This document shows, one piece after another, positions 55,485 to 64,000 of a stretch of 64,000 bases of DNA (position 1 is its first letter; the number at the start of each line of letters is the position of its first letter). The position numbers and the translations under genes were made by a program. The stretch is taken from NCBI GenBank assembly GCA_002749285.1, contig PDPR01000008.1:248001-312000 (forward strand). Direction: 5' to 3'. The notes below the pieces were generated by a model. It saw only the letters and a program-made list of their open reading frames with translations, made no database searches and had not been told where the DNA came from. This DNA is from Maribacter sp. (GTDB lineage: Bacteria; Bacteroidota; Bacteroidia; Flavobacteriales; Flavobacteriaceae).

Positions 55485-56261
55485 ATGGATGTTAAACCTA
55501 AAAGTGCATGTGATACCTGTGCGCATTTCAATGCGGACGGATTAAAGAAACTGGGGGTGAACACCTCCTCCTTTGACTACGTTATCGCATTGGCCGGAAA
55601 CCCGAATACAGGCAAAAGTACTGTTTTCAATGCCCTTACCGGCCTACGCCAACATACGGGTAATTGGCCGGGAAAAACAGTGACCAGGGCAGAGGGTGGC
55701 TTTGAATACAATACCAAAAAGTATAAACTGGTGGATTTGCCAGGCACCTACTCCTTATTATCGACTTCGGAAGATGAGGAAGTGGCACGGAACTTCATCC
55801 TTTTTGGAAGGCCCACGGTAACGGTGATCGTCGTGGATGCCAGTAGATTGGAAAGAAACCTGAACTTGGCCCTACAGATATTGGAAATTACCGATCGGGC
55901 CGTGCTTTGCTTGAATTTAATGGATGAGGCAAAACGTAATGGCATAGAGATAGACACACGTACTTTGGCAAGGGACCTCGGTATTCCCGTAGTTGCCACA
56001 AGCGCAAGATACAATGAGGGTATTCCCGAATTGATACAAACGATCAGTGAGGTTGCGAATGGCACTATCGTTTGCAAACCCCATCGTATCAAGAATATTC
56101 CCAAGAATATTGAAAAGGCCGTTGAGGATTTAAGTATGAAGATCCTAGGGGAATACCCGGACATGCCCAACAGTAGATGGATCGCCTTTCGTCTTTTGGA
56201 GGGGGACCAACACATCATTGATTTACTCCGAACAGGTGAATTTGAAGAATATACCACATGA
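55485..56261 (+). CDS. feoB: FeoB GTPase domain protein (split FeoB, N-terminal part)
   Basis: 258 residues, only the cytosolic G domain of FeoB. G1 GNPNTGKST, switch I region [19 protein letters not shown]3 DLPGTYSL, G4 NLMD and G5 SARYNEGI are all present. An N-terminal C-x2-C (CDTCAH) precedes the G domain, and a helical GDI-like part ends near [13 protein letters not shown]. Its stop overlaps the start of the membrane part by 4 bp (ATGA). In most bacteria the two parts are one protein of about 700-800 residues. Confidence 0.92.
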   Translation: MDVKPKSACDTCAHFNADGLKKLGVNTSSFDYVIALAGNPNTGKSTVFNALTGLRQHTGNWPGKTVTRAEGGFEYNTKKYKLVDLPGTYSLLSTSEDEEVARNFILFGRPTVTVIVVDASRLERNLNLALQILEITDRAVLCLNLMDEAKRNGIEIDTRTLARDLGIPVVATSARYNEGIPELIQTISEVANGTIVCKPHRIKNIPKNIEKAVEDLSMKILGEYPDMPNSRWIAFRLLEGDQHIIDLLRTGEFEEYTT

Positions 56262-57676
56262 AGCAAAGTAATATAGACAATATCATTGCCCTCTCCGACG
56301 ACCTTCGGTGGCAAATCGGGGATGAATTCCATGATAATCTTGCCGAAGGTATCTATGCCGATGTAGCTGAAATCGTAAAGGTTTCCGTTCATAAGCCCAA
56401 TGGTGATAAAAAATTGCGTTTGGATGCCAAAATAGATAAGATCATTACCAGTAGATTATGGGGGTTTCCATTAATGTTCCTCATACTGACAGTGGTTTTC
56501 TGGCTGACTATCGTTGGTGCGAATTACCCTTCATCAATGTTGGCGGAATTGCTTTTGGAGAATATTCACCCGGCATTGAAGGGATACGCCTCCGCCATCG
56601 GCCTGCCATGGTGGCTAGACGGGTTTTTGATCGATGGGGTCTATATGGCAGTGGCTTGGGTCATTGCGGTAATGTTGCCACCAATGGCCATATTTTTTCC
56701 GTTGTTCACCCTTCTCGAGGATTTTGGCTACCTACCACGGGTCGCTTTCAACTTGGACCACTTGTTCAAACGATCAGGGGCCCATGGCAAACAGGCCCTT
56801 ACCATGAGTATGGGCTTTGGTTGTAATGCCGCTGGTGTCATCTCCACACGTATCATTGATAGTCCCCGGGAACGTTTGATCGCCATTATCACGAACAATT
56901 TCTCGCTCTGCAATGGGCGATGGCCCACCCAGATCTTGATCGCTACCATATTCATCGGTGCCGTGGTACCATCTTCTTTTGCCAACATTGCCTCCTTAGG
57001 GGCTGTTATCGGTATCGCTGTACTTGGTATTTGTCTTATGTTCCTGGTTTCATGGGCCCTGTCAAGAACAGTCTTAAAGGGGGAGGTCTCTACCTTCAAC
57101 CTCGAATTGCCACCATATCGCCCACCAAGGTTCTGGAAAACGATTTATACCTCATTGATCGATAGGACCATTATCGTCCTATGGCGTGCAATCATTTTTG
57201 CCGCGCCCGCAGGTGCCGTAATATGGCTTATCTCCAATATTTATATCGGCGACCTAAGTATTGCGGCTTGGATGATCGATTCCTTTGATGGGTTTGGATT
57301 CCTTCTTGGAATGAACGGTGTGATCCTTGTCGCCTATATTGTCGCCATACCTGCCAATGAAATCGTAATACCCACCATCTTAATGCTTACAGTCATGGTT
57401 ACGGGAATCTCAGGTGGGGCAGGGGCAGGAGTGATGTTCGAACTGGACTCGGCCAATGCGACCGGTGAAATCCTTAGAGCTGGGGGATGGACGCTTTTAA
57501 CAGCCATCAACCTGATGCTGTTCAGTTTGTTGCACAACCCTTGCAGTACTACGATATACACTATCTATAAGGAAACCAAAAGTGCCAAATGGACGGCTAT
57601 AGCTTCCCTTCTACCTGTGGCTATGGGCTTTGTAGTGACATTTCTTGTAGCACAAATATGGAGGTTGTTCGAATAG
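56258..57676 (+). CDS. feoB: FeoB membrane permease part (split FeoB, C-terminal part)
   Basis: 472 residues. A cytosolic lead ([20 protein letters not shown], then [15 protein letters not shown]) is followed by FeoB membrane segments ([35 protein letters not shown]). The two gate regions are [20 protein letters not shown] with [12 protein letters not shown] near residue 190-225, and [16 protein letters not shown] near 365. The C-N-G-R-x-P-T form belongs to one FeoB branch and differs from the S-C-G-A-R-L-P form of E. coli. With the preceding gene it should import Fe(II) or Mn(II). Confidence 0.93.
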   Translation: MKQSNIDNIIALSDDLRWQIGDEFHDNLAEGIYADVAEIVKVSVHKPNGDKKLRLDAKIDKIITSRLWGFPLMFLILTVVFWLTIVGANYPSSMLAELLLENIHPALKGYASAIGLPWWLDGFLIDGVYMAVAWVIAVMLPPMAIFFPLFTLLEDFGYLPRVAFNLDHLFKRSGAHGKQALTMSMGFGCNAAGVISTRIIDSPRERLIAIITNNFSLCNGRWPTQILIATIFIGAVVPSSFANIASLGAVIGIAVLGICLMFLVSWALSRTVLKGEVSTFNLELPPYRPPRFWKTIYTSLIDRTIIVLWRAIIFAAPAGAVIWLISNIYIGDLSIAAWMIDSFDGFGFLLGMNGVILVAYIVAIPANEIVIPTILMLTVMVTGISGGAGAGVMFELDSANATGEILRAGGWTLLTAINLMLFSLLHNPCSTTIYTIYKETKSAKWTAIASLLPVAMGFVVTFLVAQIWRLFE

Positions 57677-57777
57677 CATGCCTACCCCATGGGTGAAATG
57701 GCAAGGATCCCAAGGACTGGCATACCGTATTATGGAAACGGACAGTGTTCCTAAGGCAATATCATAAATCAGTACAA

Positions 57778-58365
57778 TCAGTACAACAAGTCACTTACTG
57801 GCTGAACGGTACCCGGTTCCATGGTACCCAATGTCATTTTCCCGATCCTGACCCTTACCAGGCGTAAGGTAGGAAAACCAACTGCTGCCGTCATTTTTCG
57901 TACCTGCCGGAACTTCCCTTCCCTTATTGTAATACTGATCCATGAATTGGGTCTGTGCCGTCCTATCCGGATACTTTTATCGGCCTCTGGCAACTTAATG
58001 TCAAATGGGAGCCTTTGTACATTACAAGGTTTGGTGACATACCTTTTTCCCTCAAAACCGATTTCCACACCTTTTTCCATCAATTCAATGGCCCCATTAG
58101 GGATTTCCCCATCCAACTGGGCATAATATTCCTTTTCGATCCCAAAACGGTTTATGGTATCACTCAATTTTCCATCGGTGGTCATGAGCAATAATCCTTC
58201 TGACTTCCCATCAAGCCTTCCAACAGGCATTATCCCTTCGGGGAAATCGTATAATTCACCCAAAAATCGCTTGGTACGGTTCTGTCGGTCTTCATTGGAG
58301 GTCATTTGACTGAGCATCCCAAATGGCTTATAAAGCTTGTAGTGGTTATGTTGTTTCGCGGACAT
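57778..58365 (-). CDS. RsuA/RluE-family pseudouridine synthase
   Basis: 195 residues, short like RluE and without an S4 domain. Catalytic motif MPVGRLDGKSEGLLLMTTDG near residue 48, with the Asp in R-L-D; YKLYKPFGMLSQ at the N-terminus and IREGKFRQVRKMTAAVGFPT near 150 are the other family signatures. It modifies a uridine in 23S rRNA, most likely as RluE does. It is convergent with feoB and divergent from the dgcA-like gene. Confidence 0.92.
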   Translation of the reverse strand: MSAKQHNHYKLYKPFGMLSQMTSNEDRQNRTKRFLGELYDFPEGIMPVGRLDGKSEGLLLMTTDGKLSDTINRFGIEKEYYAQLDGEIPNGAIELMEKGVEIGFEGKRYVTKPCNVQRLPFDIKLPEADKSIRIGRHRPNSWISITIREGKFRQVRKMTAAVGFPTLRLVRVRIGKMTLGTMEPGTVQPVSDLLY

Positions 58366-58513
58366 ATTATGGTCACAAAAATAATAAAGGTTGTGGTTTC
58401 ATGATTTTTTTGGTTAATTATTCGGAAAACTGTAATTTGAAATCTTATACCATCATGGATCCCATGAAACGGGGTTACATCTGGACAGGCACAAAAAAGA
58501 TATACTTGAATAA

Positions 58514-59557
58514 ATGAAACTGACATTTAAGATTATTCCCCTAAAAAAAAGATTTCCCTTAAAGATCAGCCGTGGATCCGTAACTGGATCCAACAACCTT
58601 TTTGTAGGGGTGACCAAGAACGGTATTACGGGCTGGGGTGAAATGGCGCCTTCATCAACCCTGGGAAATGAATCTGCCGAGGATGGGCAACTATTGCTCG
58701 AACAATTTCTAGAAACCGGTATCGATAATTGTTCCATTACCGAAATATATAAAAAAGGAAGGGATTTTGGATTGCCTTTATGTGTTTTGGCCGCCTTGGA
58801 TATTGCCTTATGGGACCAACTGGCCAAAACGGCACAACTCCCACTGTACCAACTGTTCGGTATTCCCTTGCCTAAAGTTGCTACTTCGGTGACCATAGGG
58901 ATAAATCCTCCCGAAGTGGTCAAGGAACGTATCCCTATACTTTTGGAAGGTACCGGGGTTCGGTTCCTGAAAGTGAAACTGGGCTCCAAAGAGGGAATAG
59001 AAGCCGATAAGGCCATGTTCTCCCAAGTTGTTGAAAGCACCAAGAACCGTAATGTAGGCCTCAGGGTCGATGCCAATGGCGGTTGGGATGTTGACCAGGC
59101 CATACATATGATGAAATGGTTGGCCGAATTGGGGACCGACTATGTAGAACAGCCTTTGGTCCACGGTAGGGAAGGGGACCTACCTTTCATTTTCAAGAAC
59201 AGACCGCTTCCTATTTTTGTGGATGAATCCTGCTGTTTCTCTACCGATATCCCCAAATGGGCACATTCGGTAGATGGCGTGAATTTGAAATTGATGAAAT
59301 GTGGTGGACTGACGGAAGCCCTTGGGATCATAGCCACTGCCAAGGCCTTTGGACTTGGAACCATGATAGGATGTATGGGGGAATCTTCCCTTTCTATTTC
59401 CGCAGCAGCAGCAATAACGGGACTTTTGGACCATGTAGATCTGGATTCCCAACTCAATTTAGATCCAGATCCTTTTTCCGGGGCTCAATTGGTCAATGGA
59501 ATAATCATGCCTACAGAACGTTATGGGCATGGAGCAATTTTAAAAGAAGGGTTCTGA
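58514..59557 (+). CDS. Enolase-superfamily dipeptide epimerase / N-acetyl-D-glutamate racemase-like (DgcA-like)
   Basis: 347 residues. The N-terminal capping domain (LKISRGSVTGSNNLFVGVTK) is followed by a TIM barrel with the two catalytic Lys in FLKVKLGSKEG (about 156) and VNLKLMKCGGLTEALG (about 258), and metal ligands in GLRVDANGGW, YVEQPL and FVDESC. These mark the muconate-lactonising/dipeptide epimerase group (L-Ala-D/L-Glu epimerases). The adjoining DUF1611 gene suggests the DgcA role, racemising N-acetyl-D-glutamate in D-glutamate breakdown; the muropeptide epimerase role is the alternative. The next ATG lies 2 bp after its stop. Confidence 0.88.
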   Translation: MKLTFKIIPLKKRFPLKISRGSVTGSNNLFVGVTKNGITGWGEMAPSSTLGNESAEDGQLLLEQFLETGIDNCSITEIYKKGRDFGLPLCVLAALDIALWDQLAKTAQLPLYQLFGIPLPKVATSVTIGINPPEVVKERIPILLEGTGVRFLKVKLGSKEGIEADKAMFSQVVESTKNRNVGLRVDANGGWDVDQAIHMMKWLAELGTDYVEQPLVHGREGDLPFIFKNRPLPIFVDESCCFSTDIPKWAHSVDGVNLKLMKCGGLTEALGIIATAKAFGLGTMIGCMGESSLSISAAAAITGLLDHVDLDSQLNLDPDPFSGAQLVNGIIMPTERYGHGAILKEGF

Positions 59558-59559
59558 TT

Positions 59560-60597
59560 ATGATAGGAAAAGAAAAGAAACTGGCCATTTATATGGAAGG
59601 TAATTTGGACTCCATCTACGCCAAAATGGGTTATGGGGTTATGCGTTATTCCGAAAATCCCATTGTATGCGTGATCGATTCCGATCATTCCGGGAAAAAA
59701 GTGAATGAAGTCATAGACCAACCTTTTGGGACACCCATTGTTCCCTCGGTCGAAAGAGCGGTTGAAATGGGAGCGGAAGTCCTGGTCCTGGGATTGGCCC
59801 CGACAGGAGGGAAACTACCGCCCACCTGGGTCCCCAATATCAAAAAGGCCCTAAAACTAGGCATGTCATTGGTCAATGGCCTACACGACCTCCTTGGTGA
59901 ACGTTTTTCCGGTCTTTTGAATGCCGATAAGCCCGATCAGGTCATTTGGGATGTCCGTAAGCCTGTAACCGACTACACCATCGCCAGGGGAAGGGCTTGC
60001 CCCTTGACCAACAAACGGGTACTTATGGTAGGTACCGATATGGCGGTTGGAAAAATGACCGCAGGATTGGAGGTCTATAAATGGATAAAGGCACAAGGCA
60101 TATCCACCGATTTTCTGGCTACGGGCCAGATTGGTATCACCGTTACGGGAAAAGGGATCCCTTTGGATGCCATAAAGGTAGATCAGGCCTGTGGTGCCGT
60201 TGAACATTTGGTCCTCGATGCCAAGGACAAGGACATCGTTTTTATAGAAGGTCAAGGTTCTTTATTGCACCCGGGCAGTACGGCGACCTTACCCTTAATG
60301 AGGGGTAGTTGCCCAACACATCTTATTTTGTGCCATAAGGCCGGAATGAAGACATTAAGGGATTCCACGGAAATAAATATCCCACCCTTTAACGAGATTA
60401 TTGCATTGAATGAGGCCGTAGCCCATGCGTGTGGTGCGTTCGCAAAGGCAAAAACGGTGGGCATTGCCTTGGATACCCGTAGACTAAGTGAAAATGAAGC
60501 CCTACGTATTATTGATGGAATTGAAAGGGAAACAGGTTTGCCCGTTACCGATGTTGTGCGTTTTGGAGCGGAAAAATTGGGCCGGACACTAGTCTGA
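59560..60597 (+). CDS. DUF1611 family protein, DgcN-like D-glutamate N-acetyltransferase
   Basis: 345 residues starting at the ATG just after the epimerase stop; the same frame is open upstream inside that gene, but that part is a shadow. An N-terminal Rossmann-like domain (NPIVCVIDSDHSGKKV, VLVLGLAPTGGKLPP) precedes a P-loop-like domain with MVGTDMAVGKMTAGLEVYKW near residue 150 and VFIEGQGSLLHPG near 228. DUF1611 includes DgcN, which acetylates D-glutamate before DgcA racemises it. The exact role here is inferred from the family and from the neighbour. Confidence 0.85.
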   Translation: MIGKEKKLAIYMEGNLDSIYAKMGYGVMRYSENPIVCVIDSDHSGKKVNEVIDQPFGTPIVPSVERAVEMGAEVLVLGLAPTGGKLPPTWVPNIKKALKLGMSLVNGLHDLLGERFSGLLNADKPDQVIWDVRKPVTDYTIARGRACPLTNKRVLMVGTDMAVGKMTAGLEVYKWIKAQGISTDFLATGQIGITVTGKGIPLDAIKVDQACGAVEHLVLDAKDKDIVFIEGQGSLLHPGSTATLPLMRGSCPTHLILCHKAGMKTLRDSTEINIPPFNEIIALNEAVAHACGAFAKAKTVGIALDTRRLSENEALRIIDGIERETGLPVTDVVRFGAEKLGRTLV

Positions 60598-60737
60598 CCC
60601 ATACCCAAATGAAATATCCTATACGGTCTTTACCACAATAGCAATAATTGCCCTGAAAATAAGAACAGGTCCGAGGATAAGGGTACTTAAATTCGGGGCA
60701 TATATGTATCTTCGATAATTATATTCGATAAACGACT

Positions 60738-61799
60738 ATGGACTTAAGGACGAAAAGACGCTGGATTCTCATTCGGGACTATATGGTCGGGTGGACAGTA
60801 GCCTTTCTATTTTTGGCCATTATTCGGGGGGTAGGGACTATTGAGGTAAGCGCCATACATTTCGAATTCAAGGAAGCCTTGTTGGTATCCTTTGTTTTCG
60901 GCCCCATTTTCGGGAGTATTTCCGGTTTTGTACAGAATTTGACCGAACATAGGTACAACCAAAGAATATCGATATACAGATTGATCGGGTTTAGGCTGCT
61001 ATATGCAATCGTATTCTTATTTTTCCTCGTCCTTATGGCCTATATCATGGCAACCCTTTTTTTTGGGGAAACCAAAGGGTTTATGGCCTTTGCCTTTGAG
61101 CCGGGGAGCATTCCTATATATTTCTATATCCTTACCGTTGATGGTTTTATGCTGCTCGTACGACAAGTCAATTTGATGTTGGGTGAGAACAATTTGTCGA
61201 AACTATTGATGGGAAAGTTTTATAAACCAAGGGAAGAAGAGCGTATTTTCATGTTTCTAGACCTTAAATCCTCTACAACCTATGCAGAGAACCTAGGCCA
61301 TGTCGCATACAGTCGCATGCTACAGGATTGTTTTAATGATTTGGGGGTCGTTATCGAGAATGAGGCTGAGATCTATCAATATGTAGGTGACGAAGTGGTG
61401 CTTTCCTGGTGTCTGAAAAAGGGACTGCGCCATCAAAATTGCCTTAATGCCTTTTTTGCCTTCAAGAATAGGCTCCACAAGAAGAAAGACTATTATCATA
61501 CCAATTATAATTGTCTGCCTTTCTTCAAGGCTGGCCTACATTCGGGTAAGATCATGGTAACCGAGGTCGGCAAATACAAAAAGGAAATTGCCTACCATGG
61601 GGATACGATAAACACCACCTCGAGAATACAGGACAAATGCAATGAATTGAACCAAGACCTACTGGTATCCCAACAATTAAAAAACCAGTTGGCCATGACT
61701 GGTTTCAACTTTGAGAATATGGGGAAAATCCCCCTTAAGGGAAAAGAAAAGGAAGTAATCGTCTATGGGGTTACCCAAGGTATACCAGATATGGATTAA
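60738..61799 (+). CDS. Membrane-bound class III adenylate/guanylate cyclase
   Basis: 353 residues. Three to four membrane segments fill residues 12-140 (DYMVGWTVAFLFLAIIRG, LLVSFVFGPIFGSISGF, LYAIVFLFFLVLMAYIM, IPIYFYILTVDGFMLLV). The cyclase domain starts near residue 165: FMFLDLKSSTTYAENLG with the first metal Asp, IYQYVGDEVVLSW with the second, AGLHSGKIMVTEVG, and GDTINTTSRIQDKC, which carries the transition-state Asn and Arg four apart. All catalytic residues that can be checked are present, so it should make cAMP or cGMP. The gene stands alone. Confidence 0.9.
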   Translation: MDLRTKRRWILIRDYMVGWTVAFLFLAIIRGVGTIEVSAIHFEFKEALLVSFVFGPIFGSISGFVQNLTEHRYNQRISIYRLIGFRLLYAIVFLFFLVLMAYIMATLFFGETKGFMAFAFEPGSIPIYFYILTVDGFMLLVRQVNLMLGENNLSKLLMGKFYKPREEERIFMFLDLKSSTTYAENLGHVAYSRMLQDCFNDLGVVIENEAEIYQYVGDEVVLSWCLKKGLRHQNCLNAFFAFKNRLHKKKDYYHTNYNCLPFFKAGLHSGKIMVTEVGKYKKEIAYHGDTINTTSRIQDKCNELNQDLLVSQQLKNQLAMTGFNFENMGKIPLKGKEKEVIVYGVTQGIPDMD

Positions 61800-61983
61800 G
61801 TCTTGGGCAGGATAGGGCATTTTTAGGGAGTGGCCACCGAACAAGTGGGATATAGGTCGATAAGAATAGGTTCGGGCCCTTCATTTCTAAAGGGAAAAAG
61901 CTAATTTTACACTATATTTTCAAGATTGAATGGAATACTATTAGAACCAAGGAAGTACAAACTTTTTAAAACAACAAATTGAT

Positions 61984-62283
61984 ATGAGAAAATCGTACCT
62001 AACCATTGTAGCACGAATTTTGGTAAAAGAGGAGCACAGGGAACCCGTAAAGGCGGAATTGGTGAAATTATTGGATGTCACAAGGGCAGAGGAGGGCAAT
62101 ATAAGCTACGACCTTCATCAGGATAATGATAACCCAAACTTATTCTTGTTTCATGAAAGATGGGTAAACCAGGATTTCTTGCTAAAACACACCCAAACGG
62201 AACACTTTGTACAGTTCCAAAAAGTCACGGAGGGTAAATTGGAAGATTTTACAGTACACAAAATGACAGAAATAGGCAACTAA
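61984..62283 (+). CDS. Antibiotic biosynthesis monooxygenase (ABM/YgiN-like) domain protein
   Basis: 99 residues, the size of a single ABM dimeric alpha/beta-barrel domain. LTIVARILVKEEHREPVKAE at the start, EEGNISYDLHQDNDNPNLFL with the typical F-x-x-x-E-x-W (FLFHERWVNQDFL), and HTQTEHFVQFQK near residue 75 match YgiN-type proteins. Relatives oxidise quinones or degrade haem, many have no known substrate. A strong terminator follows directly. Confidence 0.87.
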   Translation: MRKSYLTIVARILVKEEHREPVKAELVKLLDVTRAEEGNISYDLHQDNDNPNLFLFHERWVNQDFLLKHTQTEHFVQFQKVTEGKLEDFTVHKMTEIGN

Positions 62284-62292
62284 CACCGGTAA

Positions 62293-62330
62293 CAAAAGTG
62301 CACTCTTGTCTTGCCAAGAGCGCACTTTTG
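62293..62330 (+). terminator. Terminator after the ABM gene
   Basis: 16-bp arms CAAAAGTGCACTCTTG / CAAGAGCGCACTTTTG with one mismatch and a 6-nt loop, then CCCTTTT, 9 bp after the stop codon. Confidence 0.88.
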
Positions 62331-62450
62331 CCCTTTTAGGCCAAAATAAATACACCGTAAACAAACATGGGAGAGTCCATGGGGAATCGTTCGCTTATGC
62401 CTTGGGCAAAGTATCAGCGGATTATAGGTTGTCAATAAAATACAAGGAAT

Positions 62451-63005
62451 ATGTCTTTAACATTATCGAATATGATGGAATTGGGTACAAAGGCACCTGA
62501 TTTCACTTTATTGAATACCATAACGGGAAAAACTGTTTCCCTTTCCGAGTCGAAATCGGACATAGCGACCGTTATTGTTTTCATCTGCAATCATTGTCCG
62601 TTCGTACATCACATAAACCCAAAATTGGTGGAAGTGGCAAACACCTACCAAGCAAAAGGGATTAAGTTTATCGCCATAAGCAGTAATGATGTGGATGGTT
62701 ATCCGCAAGATGCACCGGAATATATGGCGCAGGTAGCTAAAAAGGAAGAATATCCTTTCCCATATCTGTATGATGCCACACAAGGGGTCGCAAAGGCCTA
62801 TAGGGCAGAATGTACTCCGGACTTTTTTGTTTTTGACCACAATATGGAATGTGTATATAGGGGGCGTTTTGATGAAACCAGACCCGAAAGGGGGCAAGCC
62901 ACCGGCAAGGACCTATCCGATGCCCTGGATGCCTTATTGGATGGCAAAACGGTGAAAACAGAGCAAAAGCCAAGTATGGGCTGCAATATCAAATGGAAGC
63001 AATAG
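62451..63005 (+). CDS. Thioredoxin-like (AhpC/TSA, TlpA-like) protein
   Basis: 184 residues without a signal peptide, so probably cytoplasmic. LGTKAPDFTLLNTITGKTVSL opens a peroxiredoxin/TlpA-type fold. The active site is VFICNHCPFVHHI near residue 46, a C-x-x-C of unusual form followed by Pro. YRAECTPDFFVFDHN near 118 carries the conserved cis-Pro, preceded by a third Cys that is common in this group. The tail ends PSMGCNIKWK. It is likely a thiol reductase or peroxiredoxin relative; partners are unknown. Confidence 0.88.
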   Translation: MSLTLSNMMELGTKAPDFTLLNTITGKTVSLSESKSDIATVIVFICNHCPFVHHINPKLVEVANTYQAKGIKFIAISSNDVDGYPQDAPEYMAQVAKKEEYPFPYLYDATQGVAKAYRAECTPDFFVFDHNMECVYRGRFDETRPERGQATGKDLSDALDALLDGKTVKTEQKPSMGCNIKWKQ

Positions 63006-63222
63006 CCTGTTTTACAGCCTATTACAGTCACTAGTGTTAAGCTATACATAATCGATAATATGCCTTTTACACTTGAATATATGTGTGAAAGTCCATATCA
63101 TATGATACGGATTAAGGCGTTGGGAAAAAAACGATTGGGCGGTTGTTCGTTCAATATTCGATAAACTGGCCAAGGTATAAGTAAAACCTGATCTGTATGG
63201 TCGTAAAAACAGAATATAAACA

Positions 63223-63230
63223 TACTTTTG
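63223..63230 (+). promoter_or_regulatory. Candidate -7 box of the cytochrome c gene
   Basis: TACTTTTG fits TAnnTTTG, 34 bp before the ATG; no clear TTG partner upstream. Confidence 0.35.
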
Positions 63231-63264
63231 TACTTGATTCAATGGTATTTCTATTTTAGAACAT

Positions 63265-63660
63265 ATGCGCTTAGTACTATTGTTTACCGGGTTTCTTTTG
63301 TTAGGTAGCTGTAAGCAGGGTGAAAAACCAATACCTGAACGTTCCGCATTGAGCGAGTATTCCCAGATTTTCTTGGGCAATAGGCTGTTCTCCGAAAAAA
63401 CATGTATTACCTGTCATGATACATACAAGAAAAAGACAGGCCCTTCGATCAAGGAGATCATGAAAGTCTATAAAACCAAAAATGGTGATATCTTCGCTTT
63501 CCTTAAGGGTGATGCCGAACCCATTGTCGACACCACGGCAAGTCAAGTGGCCATTATGCAGGACAATATCAATGTTTTTTTAAAAGGGGTATCCGATGAA
63601 GAGCTAAAAACCATAAATACCTATATGCTGCATGTTGATGGATTAAACCCTGACAAATAA
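63265..63660 (+). CDS. Mono-haem cytochrome c lipoprotein
   Basis: 131 residues. The signal peptide ends in LLLGSC, with the lipid Cys at residue 16. One haem site, TCITCHD, is at residues 46-52 and is followed by a class I c-type cytochrome body (GPSIKEIMKVYK, INVFLKGVSDEELKTINTYM). Candidate axial Met residues are near 97 and 120. It is like the small c551/c552-type cytochromes that carry electrons in the periplasm, here tethered to a membrane. It precedes a secreted BNR-type protein by 147 bp and may not be linked to it. Confidence 0.88.
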   Translation: MRLVLLFTGFLLLGSCKQGEKPIPERSALSEYSQIFLGNRLFSEKTCITCHDTYKKKTGPSIKEIMKVYKTKNGDIFAFLKGDAEPIVDTTASQVAIMQDNINVFLKGVSDEELKTINTYMLHVDGLNPDK

Positions 63661-63807
63661 ATTCCGGACAAACATATCCCCATTACATACATCTTTGGCA
63701 ATACCCCCATATTAAACCATGAATTCCATTTTTGGATCGGTTTACTTTCATATCTTTGATTAGCCTCGCCTTAATGGGGCCTATTTCTTTAACCAATACA
63801 TTCCGAT

Positions 63808-64000
63808 ATGTCAAAACCAATCCTAACCACACTATTATTTTTATGTCTGGGTCTCCAACTTGGCTATTCCCAAAAGTCAAAAAAAGCAACAGAACAACCC
63901 CTTGATGAAATTTCACTTAACGGACTGAAATGGCGGAGTATCGGTCCGGCAATGACCTCGGGAAGAATTTCCGATATTGCCGTGAACCCTAACAACCCGT
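63808..64000 (+). CDS. Start of a secreted BNR/VPS10 (sortilin)-type repeat protein (cut by window end)
   Basis: 64 residues are visible: a signal peptide (KPILTTLLFLCLGLQLGYSQ), a short linker, and LNGLKWRSIGPAMTSGRISD followed by IAVNPNNP. W-R-x-I-G-P-x-x-x-x-G-R-I-x-D-I-A-V is the first blade of the large (about 900-1100 residue) sialidase-like/VPS10 proteins common in Bacteroidota, often called BNR-repeat glycosyl hydrolases. The rest lies beyond the window. Confidence 0.82.
   Translation, partial: MSKPILTTLLFLCLGLQLGYSQKSKKATEQPLDEISLNGLKWRSIGPAMTSGRISDIAVNPNNP

Noticed and set aside
59257..59559. 101-codon N-terminal extension of the DUF1611 gene
   Set aside because: It lies entirely inside the epimerase gene in another frame; the ATG at 59560 begins the conserved family sequence 2 bp after the epimerase stop.
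1..64000. CRISPR arrays, tRNA or rRNA genes
   Set aside because: No regularly spaced direct repeats, cloverleaf-like sequences or rRNA-like stretches were recognised in any gap; the dispersed hairpin repeats are kilobases apart and not an array.

Overview
The window looks like the chromosome of a marine-type member of the Flavobacteriaceae (Bacteroidota). The signs are Bacteroidota-style promoters (TTG, then TAnnTTTG), AT-rich start regions without clear Shine-Dalgarno sites, many short lipoprotein signals ending in a Cys, a type IX secretion sorting-domain remnant, a long class II ketol-acid reductoisomerase, and families typical of the phylum (DUF5916, DUF1080, DUF2891, split FeoB, an EF-G paralog). 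The species cannot be read from the sequence.

1-16.8 kb holds housekeeping genes: the end of an SDR gene, a small transaldolase/fructose-6-phosphate aldolase, a TlpA-like lipoprotein without CxxC, an ABC-F protein, a fasciclin protein, pheT, a first leuA-leuB pair, a helical-repeat protein, a DMT permease, and a panB / truncated lspA-like / rluA operon. 17-26.3 kb holds a DUF1080 protein, two small genes of unknown role, an operon of DUF2891 + Nramp-like transporter + pxpABC (5-oxoprolinase), a nitroreductase and an aldehyde dehydrogenase.

26.3-43.1 kb is the branched-chain amino acid region. ilvD-ilvB-ilvN-ilvC-ilvA run on the plus strand, followed by a GapN-type dehydrogenase. Next is a scar zone: a decayed IS982-like element, an internally deleted IS3-like element and an orphan T9SS sorting domain. 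The leuC-leuD-leuA2-leuB2 operon then runs on the minus strand. Two complete LeuA/LeuB sets are therefore present, and they differ in regulatory domain and active-site residues.

43.4-46.1 kb is a decayed RHS locus with a core fragment, toxin-like tip, putative secreted immunity protein and an older orphan tip remnant. 46.1-64 kb holds a GntR regulator divergent from a DUF5916 outer-membrane protein, an EF-G-like protein lacking the usual switch II histidine, a cold-shock-domain protein, a second DMT permease, and a metal-uptake operon (DtxR regulator, membrane-anchored DtxR-FeoA fusion, FeoB split in two genes). It continues with a pseudouridine synthase, a DgcA/DgcN-like pair for D-glutamate, a membrane class III cyclase, an ABM protein, a thioredoxin-like protein, a cytochrome c lipoprotein and the start of a BNR/VPS10-type secreted protein.

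A family of about 105-bp intergenic repeats with three internal hairpins occurs five times, always in the same orientation. No rRNA, tRNA or CRISPR array was recognised.
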